The position numbers and the translations under genes are program-made. The notes beneath the pieces are model-generated. The model searched no databases. It saw nothing but the letters and a program-made list of their open reading frames with translations, and was not told the DNA's origin. Shown here piece by piece: positions 1 through 7,672 of a stretch of DNA of 34,639 bases (position 1 is the first letter of the stretch; every line of letters begins with the position of its first letter). Source of the stretch: an uncultured bacterium (GTDB lineage: Bacteria > Bacillota > Clostridia > Oscillospirales > Oscillospiraceae); NCBI GenBank assembly GCA_946056135.1, contig CAMGIN010000015.1, positions 1 to 34,639 on the forward strand. Direction: 5' to 3'.

Positions 1-25
1 GTGCTGTGATTTAGACATAGAAATA

Positions 26-71
26 CCCCCTAAAATAGACTTTGGATATTTCCATTGTCTACTTTAGGGGG
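26..71. repeat. 15-bp imperfect inverted repeat
   Basis: CCCCCTAAAATAGAC at 26-40 is complementary, with one mismatch, to GTCTACTTTAGGGGG at 57-71, around a 16-base loop. It could be a terminator stem or the end of a mobile element. No partner end is seen in the window. Confidence 0.6.
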
Positions 72-92
72 ATCATATCAGGGTTTTATACG

Positions 93-150
93 GATTCTCT
101 TTTAAAACCTTTCATCTCTTCCTGATGAAAGGTTTTAAACTTAGAGAATC
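93..150. repeat. long hairpin with 16-bp perfect inner stem
   Basis: TTTAAAACCTTTCATC (101-116) and GATGAAAGGTTTTAAA (124-139) are perfect complements around a 7-base loop. The flanks GATTCTCT and AGAGAATC (93-100, 143-150) extend the stem after a 3-base bulge. It may act as a terminator for the leftward operon. Confidence 0.65.
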
Positions 151-332
151 ATATGAGACGAAATCTTTGACTTTCTAGCGTGAAAATCAAAGATTCGGCA
201 ACGCCGATAGGCGGTGCCTTCTCGATAAAAATGATAGATTTTAATCGAAAAATAGTTTTAGAACACAATCTCTCGCCCAAAACCGCAAAAAGCAGTTTTT
301 GAGATCGCCTGTAATTTGTGCATACAGGAATA

Positions 333-1451
333 TTAATCCGCAGCCATTTCCAGAAGCACGGCACACAGCTGATCGCCGAAAGCATCTGTACTGAGGATTG
401 TGTCTCCCGGCAAATGCAATTCCTCCGTTGCATACCGACGTTCCAGCAGGATCTGGCAGGCTTTATCCACCCGCCGCGCCAGCTCTGCCTCATTCAGCGA
501 ATAGCGCAGCAGCATGGCAACAGCGGAAAAAATACATACTGGGCAAACCGTTCCCTGACCAATCAGGGCTTCATTGGGGTTGTGGAGTTGGTTGGGCGTA
601 TAAATTCCTCTGCCATCCGGCGCCAGCTCTGCGGAACCAAACAGACATGGTGTGCCGCTGAGCTGGGTCAATTCGTCCGCTATAATATCTCCATAGGCAT
701 TGCTGGCAAGAATCACGTCGAACACACCGGGTTCCCGGATTACATCCATAGATGCAGTATCTACATATCGGTTTTCCAAAATCACTCCTGGATAATTGGC
801 GGACAGTTCGATGACCTTTTGCCGCCATAGTGCACTTGAAGCCAGTACATTGGCCTTATCCAGACTGGTCACCTTATTCTTTCGGTGCTTCGCCCTGCGA
901 AAGGCATAGCTGGCGGTTTTCGCAATGATAGACTCATTGTAGTATTCCAAATCGCTGGCTTCCCGCCCCGATTCACCTGTACCGACGATGTGCTTTCCTG
1001 CCAACATACCGCTACTGACATCCCGAACCATTAAAATATCAAAGCCATCTTTGATAATGGATTCCTTCAGAGGGGAGAATGCTTTCAGTTCAGGCAGAAG
1101 CCTGACCGGGCGCAGGTTAGTGCAGACTTGGAGACCCTGCCGCATTTTCATCAGAGCTTGTTCCGGTTTCTTCTCCCGGGGCAGGTTCTGGTATTTTTTT
1201 GCTCCGATATTTCCGAACAGGACTGCCTGACACTCCAGCGCCTCATCCAGAACCTCTTTCGGTATCGGATCTCCACATTCATCAATACTTGCGCCGCAGG
1301 CTTTGAGAATGTGGAGATCAAAGTGAACATTGGGTGCAGCGGAGCGTAGATTCGTAAATTCCTCCAGAGTATGGAAAAGTTTTATCGCCTGATCTGTCAG
1401 TTCGGGACCAACACCATCCCCCGGAATAATTGCAATCGGATATTTGAGCAT
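333..1451 (-). CDS. isocitrate/isopropylmalate dehydrogenase family protein (divergent)
   Basis: This 372-residue protein belongs to the beta-hydroxyacid oxidative decarboxylases (LeuB, ICDH, malate/tartrate types), which use NAD(P) and a divalent metal to turn a 2-hydroxy-3-carboxy acid into a 2-oxoacid plus CO2. Seen in the sequence: the N-terminal nucleotide-fold start IIPGDGVGPE, the substrate arginines in TNLRPVR (about 111-117) and R143, the catalytic lysine in LDKANVL (K199), and metal aspartates D231, D255 and D259. Two positions are unusual. The catalytic tyrosine of the TGGIYFG loop is Leu150, and the NAD-loop motif HGSAPD is replaced by QLHNPN. The start is ATG after GGAGAGGAGAAATT. 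As last gene of the operon it probably acts on the product of the LeuCD-like hydro-lyase at 7673-9475. The family is clear; the substrate is not known, and true LeuB function looks unlikely. Confidence 0.85.
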   Translation of the reverse strand: MLKYPIAIIPGDGVGPELTDQAIKLFHTLEEFTNLRSAAPNVHFDLHILKACGASIDECGDPIPKEVLDEALECQAVLFGNIGAKKYQNLPREKKPEQALMKMRQGLQVCTNLRPVRLLPELKAFSPLKESIIKDGFDILMVRDVSSGMLAGKHIVGTGESGREASDLEYYNESIIAKTASYAFRRAKHRKNKVTSLDKANVLASSALWRQKVIELSANYPGVILENRYVDTASMDVIREPGVFDVILASNAYGDIIADELTQLSGTPCLFGSAELAPDGRGIYTPNQLHNPNEALIGQGTVCPVCIFSAVAMLLRYSLNEAELARRVDKACQILLERRYATEELHLPGDTILSTDAFGDQLCAVLLEMAAD

Positions 1452-1474
1452 AATTTCTCCTCTCCTTGGCGGAA

Positions 1475-1505
1475 ATACCGGATGCGCTTGGGGTGCATCC
1501 GGTAT
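1475..1505 (-). other. intercistronic hairpin, 11-bp stem
   Basis: ATACCGGATGC and GCATCCGGTAT are perfect complements around a 9-base loop, in the gap between the thioesterase gene and the dehydrogenase gene. There is no T-run, so mRNA processing or stabilisation is more likely than termination. Confidence 0.6.
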
Positions 1506-1513
1506 CTATTCTT

Positions 1514-1987
1514 TTATTTCCTGCGCGTCTTTCTTCGTGCTTCCGCTTCCTCCCAAAGCTGTCTGTCCTCGTCTGTTTCCAGAATCAGCTGAGGAATCAT
1601 GGTGGGACGTCCATCGTCGCCAATGGCAACATAGTTGAATACTGCGCTTCCAGCATGTCCCAACGAAACACCATTTCGTTCTGTCTCAGTATCCAACTGA
1701 ACAACAAAAGAGCTGCGTCCGGTGTAGGTAATCCGCCCACGGATCACCACCGTTTCCCCGGCGCATATGGGGCGGCTGAAGGTTACGTTTTCAATGGAAA
1801 CAGTCATGATTTTTCCCTTGACCAAGCCCAATCCCACGATGCCGGAGAACTCATCGTAAATGCTCAGCAATGCACCACCGAACATGGTTCCATTGGGATT
1901 GAGCATATTGGGCATGACCACCCGGCGCAGTACCATTTCCGTCTGTGAAGCGGGCATTGGAGTAAGTTGACACATATTGGGCCTCAC
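1514..1987 (-). CDS. hotdog-fold acyl-CoA thioesterase
   Basis: This 157-residue single hotdog-domain protein resembles the YciA/ACOT acyl-CoA thioesterases, which hydrolyse acyl-CoA to free acid and CoA in the cytosol. The family helix motif is visible as NPNGTMFGGALLSIYDE (about residues 30-46), with the usual Asn, Gly-Gly and Asp. The C-terminus is a basic, charged tail. The GTG start at 1987 overlaps the butyrate kinase stop (GTGA). An ATG at 1975 with TGAGG in front would give 153 residues and is equally likely. In this operon the enzyme could recycle CoA when acyl-CoA builds up, parallel to the phosphotransacylase/kinase route. Chain-length specificity cannot be read from the sequence. 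Confidence 0.85.
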   Translation of the reverse strand: MRPNMCQLTPMPASQTEMVLRRVVMPNMLNPNGTMFGGALLSIYDEFSGIVGLGLVKGKIMTVSIENVTFSRPICAGETVVIRGRITYTGRSSFVVQLDTETERNGVSLGHAGSAVFNYVAIGDDGRPTMIPQLILETDEDRQLWEEAEARRKTRRK

Positions 1988-3081
1988 TTATCCCACGCAA
2001 AGCCATCCCACACCAGCTTGCCGGTGTAATGCTTTGCTATTTCCTCCCCGCGCAGCACACGGAGCGCTCCGGCAGCCATGGCTTCCATCTCAAACTCGCC
2101 GGGATAAGCGGTTACGGGAGCGATCCAGCCGCAGTACTGCTTCAGCTGCTGCACCAGATCCTTACTGTGAACCATGCCGCCTCCCAGCAGAATGCCGTCA
2201 ACCTTACCTTCCAGCACAGAAGCCATGGAGCCAATGCCCTTGGCGATCTGATAGATCATGGTGTTCCACACCATCTCAGCCTTCTTGTCCCCGGCTGCCG
2301 CGCGATTGGTTAGTTCGATAGCATCGGAGATTCCCACCTGAGATACGAAACCGCCGGTCTTGGTACAAAGTGCCTTGACCTCTTTCAAATCCTTACCCTT
2401 GAGGTAGTTCAGCAAATTGGCCACGGAAATGCTGCCGCAGCGGGTAGGTGCCATGGGGCCTTCACCGCCGACGATGTCATAGCCATCCACCATTCTGCCG
2501 CCACGGTGGGCAGAAACAGACACCCCGCCGCCAATATGGCAAACAACGAAATTACAGTCTTCATATTTCTTACCAAGCGTCTTTGCGTGACGGATTGCCG
2601 TCTCCTTCAGGTTCAGCGCATGCAGGTGGATGATCCGGTAGACGCCGTCAATTCCGGTCATACGGGCCAGATCTTGTAACTCATCCACATCGGGGGGATT
2701 GACAACAAATGCCTTGGCGCCATGCTGCTGTGCCAAAGCATTGGCAATCTGTGGACCAAGCTGCGCCGGATGCTGCACTCCGTTTGCTCCCTTTGTGGCG
2801 TGATCCAGCAGCAGATCATCAACAACGTAGGTACCGCCCTCCATTGCCAACAGGCCGCCGCCTCTACCTACGAATGCGTCCACACCGTCCAGAGTAATTC
2901 CGCTGTCCGCCAGAAGGCTGTTAATGGTTTCCATCCGGTAGGGCATCTGCTCGGAAATGCCGTGATATTCTGCCAGTGCTGCGGCATCATGGCTTACATT
3001 TTTGGAGAAGAGGCATGTTTCATCCTGGAACAGAGCAATTTTAGTTGAAGTGGAACCGGGATTAATTGCAAAAATTTTCAT
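1984..3081 (-). CDS. buk: butyrate kinase
   Basis: This 365-residue ASKHA-fold kinase converts acyl-phosphate plus ADP to the free acid plus ATP, the energy-yielding last step of butyrate-type fermentation. The N-terminal phosphate-binding motif INPGSTSTKIA is typical of butyrate kinases. Later motifs include VCHIGGGVSVSAHRGG and the adenosine-site glycines GILLGGGMVHS. Length fits the family (about 355-365). Its presence with the phosphotransacylase at 6764-7660 shows that the operon conserves energy through an acyl-phosphate. Buk-type enzymes accept several C3-C5 acyl phosphates, so the product may be propionate, butyrate, isobutyrate or a branched acid. It overlaps the thioesterase gene by 4 bases and lies 17 bases after the MFS gene. 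Confidence 0.92.
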   Translation of the reverse strand: MKIFAINPGSTSTKIALFQDETCLFSKNVSHDAAALAEYHGISEQMPYRMETINSLLADSGITLDGVDAFVGRGGGLLAMEGGTYVVDDLLLDHATKGANGVQHPAQLGPQIANALAQQHGAKAFVVNPPDVDELQDLARMTGIDGVYRIIHLHALNLKETAIRHAKTLGKKYEDCNFVVCHIGGGVSVSAHRGGRMVDGYDIVGGEGPMAPTRCGSISVANLLNYLKGKDLKEVKALCTKTGGFVSQVGISDAIELTNRAAAGDKKAEMVWNTMIYQIAKGIGSMASVLEGKVDGILLGGGMVHSKDLVQQLKQYCGWIAPVTAYPGEFEMEAMAAGALRVLRGEEIAKHYTGKLVWDGFAWDK

Positions 3082-3098
3082 ATAGTTTCCCCTTTTTC

Positions 3099-4346
3099 TT
3101 ATGATCCAGTAGATTTCGTTTTCTTGTTCATCATACGGTAAAGAACCGCTAACAGAATACCTGCCAGATTCAGTCCGCAGGCAATCAGGAATGCAGGCTG
3201 ATAAATCCCATAGGAAGCATAAACATTACGCATAATGGTAGGACCAAAATAGCCAGCTGCTGCAAACCCGATGAACATAATACCGTAGTTTACACTGTTG
3301 TTTTTTGCACCGAACTGATCCGCTGTAAAGCCCGGGAATACACCCATAAACGCACCGAAACACAAGCCAACGAGGGCAATACCTGCATAGAAAGTAACCA
3401 GCGTGCCCTTTCCGGCGGTGTATAGAATCAGCAGCCCAGCAATAGAGAGAACGCAGCTGGCGCTCAGCGTGTTAATGCGGCCAATTTTGTCAGAAATCGA
3501 ACCGGCCAGAATGCGTCCGACAGCATTGAAGAGTGCCAGAATAGACACCGCAGCAGCGGCGGATGCCGCACTCATGCCGATCATATTCTGTGCGATGGCG
3601 GAAGCCTGAGAAATAATCATCATTCCGCAGAAGGCACCGCAGGTCAGCAGAAGAATCATCACATAGAAAATCGGACTTGCCAGCATACCCTTCCAATCCT
3701 TTCCCTGGTCAGCAGACTGACCGGGAGCAGCGCTTGGCGCTGCCCAGCCTGCCGGGATAAAATCCGCGGGGCATTTTGTGACAAAGAAAGAACAGATGGT
3801 AATGATGACGAGGAATGCGGCGCCAACACAGAAAAACGCTGTTGTAACGCCGGAAGTCTCCATGATAACCGTGATCACAGGCGGAATCAGCACGGAACTG
3901 AAACCGTAGCTGGCAGTGGTCAGGCCACCGATCAATCCCCTCTTATCAGGGAAAAACTTGACACAGCTGGAAACCGTGCAGCCATAGGCCATGCCCAATC
4001 CCAGCCCGCCAATCAACCCATATGTCAGAATCAGCATGCTGACACTGGTGGCAAAGGAGGACAGAATCATACCGCCTCCGAACATAATCCCGCCCACAAG
4101 AATGACCTTGCCGGGACCGAACCTGTCGTTAAACCACCCACCGGAAATCATGGTGATGGGTCCAACGGAGTTGGCTACTGTGTAAACAATCGCCAGATCC
4201 CCAGTGGTAATTTGGGTTCCTGTGACTGTAGTCAGATGCTCCGCCATTGCCGACGCAAATACACTCCAGGCATATACGGAACCCAGGCACAAATTGGCCA
4301 GGCAGCAAGCCGCCAGAATGAGCCATCTCTTTTTATTCAAATCCAT
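3099..4346 (-). CDS. MFS carrier, oxalate/formate antiporter (OFA)-like
   Basis: This 415-residue membrane protein has about 12 predicted helices. The N-terminus RWLILAACCLANLCLGSVYAW is typical of the OxlT/OFA branch of the major facilitator superfamily. The loop 2-3 motif appears as GGWFNDRFGPGKVILVGG, and the mirror motif in the second half as AGSISDKIGRINTLSASC. OFA members exchange or take up small carboxylates. The operon also has a dedicated 2-hydroxycarboxylate transporter at 5342-6685, so this carrier could export the fermentation product or take up a second substrate. That assignment is inference. It starts 3 bases after the stop of the MBL gene, so the two are probably translationally coupled. 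Confidence 0.85.
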   Translation of the reverse strand: MDLNKKRWLILAACCLANLCLGSVYAWSVFASAMAEHLTTVTGTQITTGDLAIVYTVANSVGPITMISGGWFNDRFGPGKVILVGGIMFGGGMILSSFATSVSMLILTYGLIGGLGLGMAYGCTVSSCVKFFPDKRGLIGGLTTASYGFSSVLIPPVITVIMETSGVTTAFFCVGAAFLVIITICSFFVTKCPADFIPAGWAAPSAAPGQSADQGKDWKGMLASPIFYVMILLLTCGAFCGMMIISQASAIAQNMIGMSAASAAAAVSILALFNAVGRILAGSISDKIGRINTLSASCVLSIAGLLILYTAGKGTLVTFYAGIALVGLCFGAFMGVFPGFTADQFGAKNNSVNYGIMFIGFAAAGYFGPTIMRNVYASYGIYQPAFLIACGLNLAGILLAVLYRMMNKKTKSTGS

Positions 4347-4349
4347 AGT

Positions 4350-5255
4350 TTACTCCTCAGGACCCGCGCAGCAGAATCCAAAGCGGTACCACTTATGATG
4401 CTCCGGCACAATCAGTGCCGCTCCGGGATTTTTCTCCCGGCAGGCTGCCTCCAGGGCTTTCATATAGCGCGGGAAACTGAATTTTCCGTCAACAACAAAC
4501 GCCTTTTTATTGGCGTCACTCATGTCATTGAGCGAATCCGGTACAGCTTCAAACAGCTTTTCTGTGCAGTCGTAATGGTGCGGAATGATGACCTGTGTAC
4601 CCATTGCGGATGTCAGCATAGCAAATTCCTCGAAGCTCTGCTTTGGGCTGACGTGCATCAGTGCGATATTGGGATTGACACCAGCAAAGCGGTTCTTCTG
4701 GTCAGGGGAAGTCATGCCGGCCCATACCAAAACGCGAGTGCCGTCATTGGTGGTAATCAGATAATTGACCAGTTCCACATTGCCGAACCACATCATATTG
4801 TCGGGTGTTCCGTCCTGCTTTACAAAATCCCTGCCGCTGGGGCGGTAGCCCCGGGGTGATTCTGTGTGACGGCCAGTGAACACTTCAATGGTCACATCGT
4901 CAAACTGGAATTTGTCGCCGCCACGAACCGGAAATATCCGCGCGCAGTTCAGATCCTGTGCCTGACACAGGGAATCTACAGACAATGCGGGGCAGAAAAT
5001 GTAGGTTCCGGGGAATTTCCTCTGTATTGTGCCTACATCCGCCGCATGGTCAAAGTGAATATGGCTCAGGCATAGATAATCACAGTACTGTATTTCATCT
5101 ATTGAAATCGGCCAGCAAGGAATTCCCTTTATGTTCGCGTTCAGAAACGGGTCCAGCAAAATGTGCTTGCCGTTGGACATCTCAATTTCAAAGCCTGCGG
5201 TATTCAGCCAGCGCAGGCGAATACCGTTGTTCAGAAATTCAGCGTTCATTTTCAT
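4350..5255 (-). CDS. metallo-beta-lactamase fold hydrolase (UlaG-like)
   Basis: This 301-residue MBL-fold protein has the metal-binding motif SHIHFDHAAD (HxHxDH) near residue 64. Further ligands are probably the His in TGRHTES, the Asp in WAGMTSPD and a late His in IIPHHYD. The N-terminus RWLNTAGFEIEMSNGKHILLDPF is typical of the UlaG/YtnP-like group, which includes L-ascorbate-6-phosphate lactonase. Many relatives open lactones or cleave phosphoesters. In an operon for hydroxy acids, a lactonase that feeds a ring-opened hydroxy acid into the pathway would fit, but the substrate is unknown. An alternative start two codons downstream (MNAEF) is possible. Confidence 0.8.
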   Translation of the reverse strand: MKMNAEFLNNGIRLRWLNTAGFEIEMSNGKHILLDPFLNANIKGIPCWPISIDEIQYCDYLCLSHIHFDHAADVGTIQRKFPGTYIFCPALSVDSLCQAQDLNCARIFPVRGGDKFQFDDVTIEVFTGRHTESPRGYRPSGRDFVKQDGTPDNMMWFGNVELVNYLITTNDGTRVLVWAGMTSPDQKNRFAGVNPNIALMHVSPKQSFEEFAMLTSAMGTQVIIPHHYDCTEKLFEAVPDSLNDMSDANKKAFVVDGKFSFPRYMKALEAACREKNPGAALIVPEHHKWYRFGFCCAGPEE

Positions 5256-5272
5256 CTCTCCTTATACAAGTT

Positions 5273-5304
5273 CTTCCGGCCCTCCGCGAACGGAAAGCCG
5301 GAAG
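5273..5304 (-). other. intercistronic hairpin
   Basis: CTTCCGGC (5273-5280) and GCCGGAAG (5297-5304) form a perfect 8-bp outer stem, with further pairing of TCCG and CGGA inside. It sits between the 2-hydroxycarboxylate transporter and MBL genes and has no T-run. Confidence 0.6.
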
Positions 5305-5341
5305 GCATCAAAACAATATGCTACACTTTAGGAGGTGAGGT

Positions 5342-6685
5342 TTATAGCATTAGGATTGGGAACAGCAGGCCGATCCAGATGACCATCAGCGCGCCGCCGA
5401 TGCGGGTGGAGATGGAGGAGAAGGCCAGCAGTTCCATGCGGTTGCAGGCGGACAGAACCGCCAGGTCGCCGGAGCCGCCGATGTTGCAGCAGCACAGGCC
5501 GGCGGTCACACCGGTTTCAAAGCCATACAGGCCAAACAGGTGGCCGAACAGCATAGCGCCAATGAACGCCCCCAGAACGCCCAAGAAGATAACGACCAGA
5601 GCCTGAATGGAGAAGTAGGAGGTCAGATCCGTCAGTTTCAGAGACTTGATTCCAATACCGGCGATCAGAGTGGGCAGCAGAGCGCGGATCATGAAGTTCA
5701 TGGCATTGGCAGTGTAATTACCCACCTTTTCATCCAGAATGCCGGTAGCCTTGATGATGATGGCAATAATGATGGACCAGGCTAGTCCGGCGATGATGCT
5801 CAGACCGGGGAGTCTGCCCAGCATGTTGCCGGCTTCATAGATAGCAAAGCACATGAAGATGCCGCCGGCAAGGGCCTTGTAGTCGTCGGTGGTGGCAGGC
5901 AGCTTCTTTTCCGCCTTGGTTTCCATGGAGACACCGGTCTTGCGAAGAATGGTGGGGTTCTCATCAGAAGATACCAAACCGGGGAATTTCTGGCAGACAG
6001 CCTTGCCCACGGCGGCCATAACCACCGCGATCACGTTGGCAATGGAAGCGTAGCACAAGAACATGCCCGCCAAGCCGGTCATATCCTGTCCGGTCAGATC
6101 GGAGTAGAGCTTGGGAATCGTGGTCATGGCGCCTGCGGAACCACCGGACATGCAGGGAGCGCCGACATTAAACAGAGCCTGTACAGGGCCATAGCCGGTG
6201 ATTAGACCGCCAATCAGGCAGAACACCAGAGCACAGACCTGAGAACCGATGATAGCAGGCATATACCGGGCAGTGGCGCTCAGCAGGACCTTGCGGTCCA
6301 TGACCAGAACAGCGCCGACCAGCAGGCAGGCAATGTAGGCATCCTGGAAGCCACCGTTCATCAGAACCTTTACGCCGTTCTGCAGGGATTCGGGAACCAG
6401 TCCGAAATAGTTCATAGCGGAGGCACCAAACAGAGGCAGGATGCAGGCGCCGCCCAGATACTTATTCACAAAGGGGATGTTGTCACCCAGCCAGAAGAAG
6501 ATGCCGCCGACAGACATCAGGAAAGCAAAGGTGGCGATGAAGCTGGTTGCGGTCAGGCCCTCTGCCAGCTTGACGGTGGGCATCATGCCGGTATAGGTAA
6601 CCAGCATCACGATGAGGAAGAAAGGCAGGAAGTGCTTCAGGCTCAGTCCACAGACCTGAAATTGGAGTTTCTTTTCGTTACTCAT
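5342..6685 (-). CDS. 2-hydroxycarboxylate transporter family (CitS/MaeN-like)
   Basis: This 447-residue membrane protein belongs to the 2HCT family (CitS, MleP, MaeN, CimH), which moves citrate, malate, lactate or citramalate-type acids with Na+ or H+, or by exchange. Two re-entrant-loop glycine motifs are seen: CMSGGSAGAM in the first half and CNIGGSGDLAVL in the second. The C-terminal ISTRIGG carries the conserved arginine that binds a substrate carboxylate. About 11 helices are predicted, in the expected inverted repeat. The start is supported by AAGGAG eight bases before the ATG. It is the best indicator of the operon's substrate: a 2-hydroxy (di/tri)carboxylate. Exact specificity cannot be read. 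Confidence 0.88.
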   Translation of the reverse strand: MSNEKKLQFQVCGLSLKHFLPFFLIVMLVTYTGMMPTVKLAEGLTATSFIATFAFLMSVGGIFFWLGDNIPFVNKYLGGACILPLFGASAMNYFGLVPESLQNGVKVLMNGGFQDAYIACLLVGAVLVMDRKVLLSATARYMPAIIGSQVCALVFCLIGGLITGYGPVQALFNVGAPCMSGGSAGAMTTIPKLYSDLTGQDMTGLAGMFLCYASIANVIAVVMAAVGKAVCQKFPGLVSSDENPTILRKTGVSMETKAEKKLPATTDDYKALAGGIFMCFAIYEAGNMLGRLPGLSIIAGLAWSIIIAIIIKATGILDEKVGNYTANAMNFMIRALLPTLIAGIGIKSLKLTDLTSYFSIQALVVIFLGVLGAFIGAMLFGHLFGLYGFETGVTAGLCCCNIGGSGDLAVLSACNRMELLAFSSISTRIGGALMVIWIGLLFPILML

Positions 6686-6732
6686 GAGGATTCTCCTTTT
6701 CTAATGTGTCTCTTCGTTGTTTCTATTTCTGT

Positions 6733-6752
6733 CCGGGCAGCAAACTGCCCGG
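6733..6752 (-). other. intercistronic hairpin, 8-bp perfect stem
   Basis: CCGGGCAG-CAAA-CTGCCCGG lies between the phosphotransacylase and transporter genes. It is not followed by a T-run on the minus strand. A role in uneven expression or RNA processing is inferred. Confidence 0.6.
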
Positions 6753-6763
6753 TGTCAGACAGT

Positions 6764-7660
6764 TTACTGCGCCCCACCAATGAGGGCATTGAGAACGATG
6801 GACATGTACTTATCTTCCGCGGTTGCACTGCGGCTGGTGATGACAACAGGAACCTGGGCACCCAGCACTGCACCGCAGGTCTTGCCGCCGCCGATGGTGG
6901 TGACGGTCTTGGCAAACACATTGCCGCAGACGATGTTAGGAACCACCAGAATATCTGCGTCTCCCGCCACGGGGCTGACATAGCCCTTGATGGGCGCAGC
7001 TTCCGGGTCCATGGCCAGGTCCAGACTGATGGGGCCCTCGATGATAGCATCTTCCACGCCCTCTGACTTGATGGCATCTGCTTCCACGCACTCAGGCATC
7101 TTGGGATTGACCTTTTCCACTGCGGCAAGGATGGCAACCTTGGGATTATCATAACCCAACTTGTGGAATGCGTCTACCGCATTTTCAATGGCAGCCTTTT
7201 TCTGTGCCTGGGTAGGATAGGTGAGCAGACCTACATCGGTGATGGCAAAAATTTTGTGGTAGTTGGGAGACCACATGGTAGCCATCATGCTCATGGTCTC
7301 ATTCTTGCGGATGCCCTTCTCGCGGTTCACCAGCACCTTCATCAGGGGACCGGTTTCTGTCTTACCCTTCATGATGCAGTCCAGCTTGCCCTCCCTGACC
7401 AGGCGGCAGGCAATCTGCGCGCATTCGGTAACATCGTAGCTGGGAATAATCTCTGCCATTTCTACAGGAAAGTCGAATTCTTTCAGCAGCTCTTTGATTT
7501 TTTCAGGGTCACCGATGAGTACAGGGAACACCATGCCGTCCTTTGCTGCCCTGGTAACAGCATCCAGGGTGTGTTCATCCTGAGCGGCAACCACACCGAT
7601 GCGGCGCTTGACGGGGCAGGCTGCCAGCATGGCTTTCAGCTCTTCAAAATTACGAATCAT
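6764..7660 (-). CDS. ptb: phosphate acyltransferase (phosphate butyryltransferase-like)
   Basis: This 298-residue protein of the Pta/Ptb family transfers the acyl group from CoA to phosphate, making the acyl-phosphate used by butyrate kinase. Family features include the N-terminal segment VVAAQDEHTLDAVTRAAKDG, the FPVLIGDPEKIKELL segment, GPISLDLAMD, and the C-terminal glycine-rich stretches ADILVVPNIVCGN and VVITSRSATAEDK. The length matches short-form phosphate butyryltransferases rather than long Pta enzymes. It starts with ATG after a strong AAGGAGGAAACGCT site, 12 bases downstream of the LeuDC-like gene. Acyl preference (propionyl, butyryl, branched) is not visible; the gene symbol is by family. 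Confidence 0.88.
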   Translation of the reverse strand: MIRNFEELKAMLAACPVKRRIGVVAAQDEHTLDAVTRAAKDGMVFPVLIGDPEKIKELLKEFDFPVEMAEIIPSYDVTECAQIACRLVREGKLDCIMKGKTETGPLMKVLVNREKGIRKNETMSMMATMWSPNYHKIFAITDVGLLTYPTQAQKKAAIENAVDAFHKLGYDNPKVAILAAVEKVNPKMPECVEADAIKSEGVEDAIIEGPISLDLAMDPEAAPIKGYVSPVAGDADILVVPNIVCGNVFAKTVTTIGGGKTCGAVLGAQVPVVITSRSATAEDKYMSIVLNALIGGAQ

Positions 7661-7672
7661 AGCGTTTCCTCC

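Larger units (their letters stand above)
1..332. other. gene-free left end rich in inverted repeats
   Basis: No convincing gene is seen here. The stretch lies downstream of the leftward operon that ends at 333. It holds several inverted repeats: 26-40 with 57-71, 93-116 with 124-150, and AATCTTTGA at 162-170 with its complement just before 196. It also holds a GC-rich hairpin, GGCAACGCC-GATA-GGCGGTGCC, near 196-219. Some of these may terminate the operon, but none has a clean T-run on the minus strand. The segment around 205-225 resembles one at 33468-33490 near the right end of the window. Confidence 0.5.
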
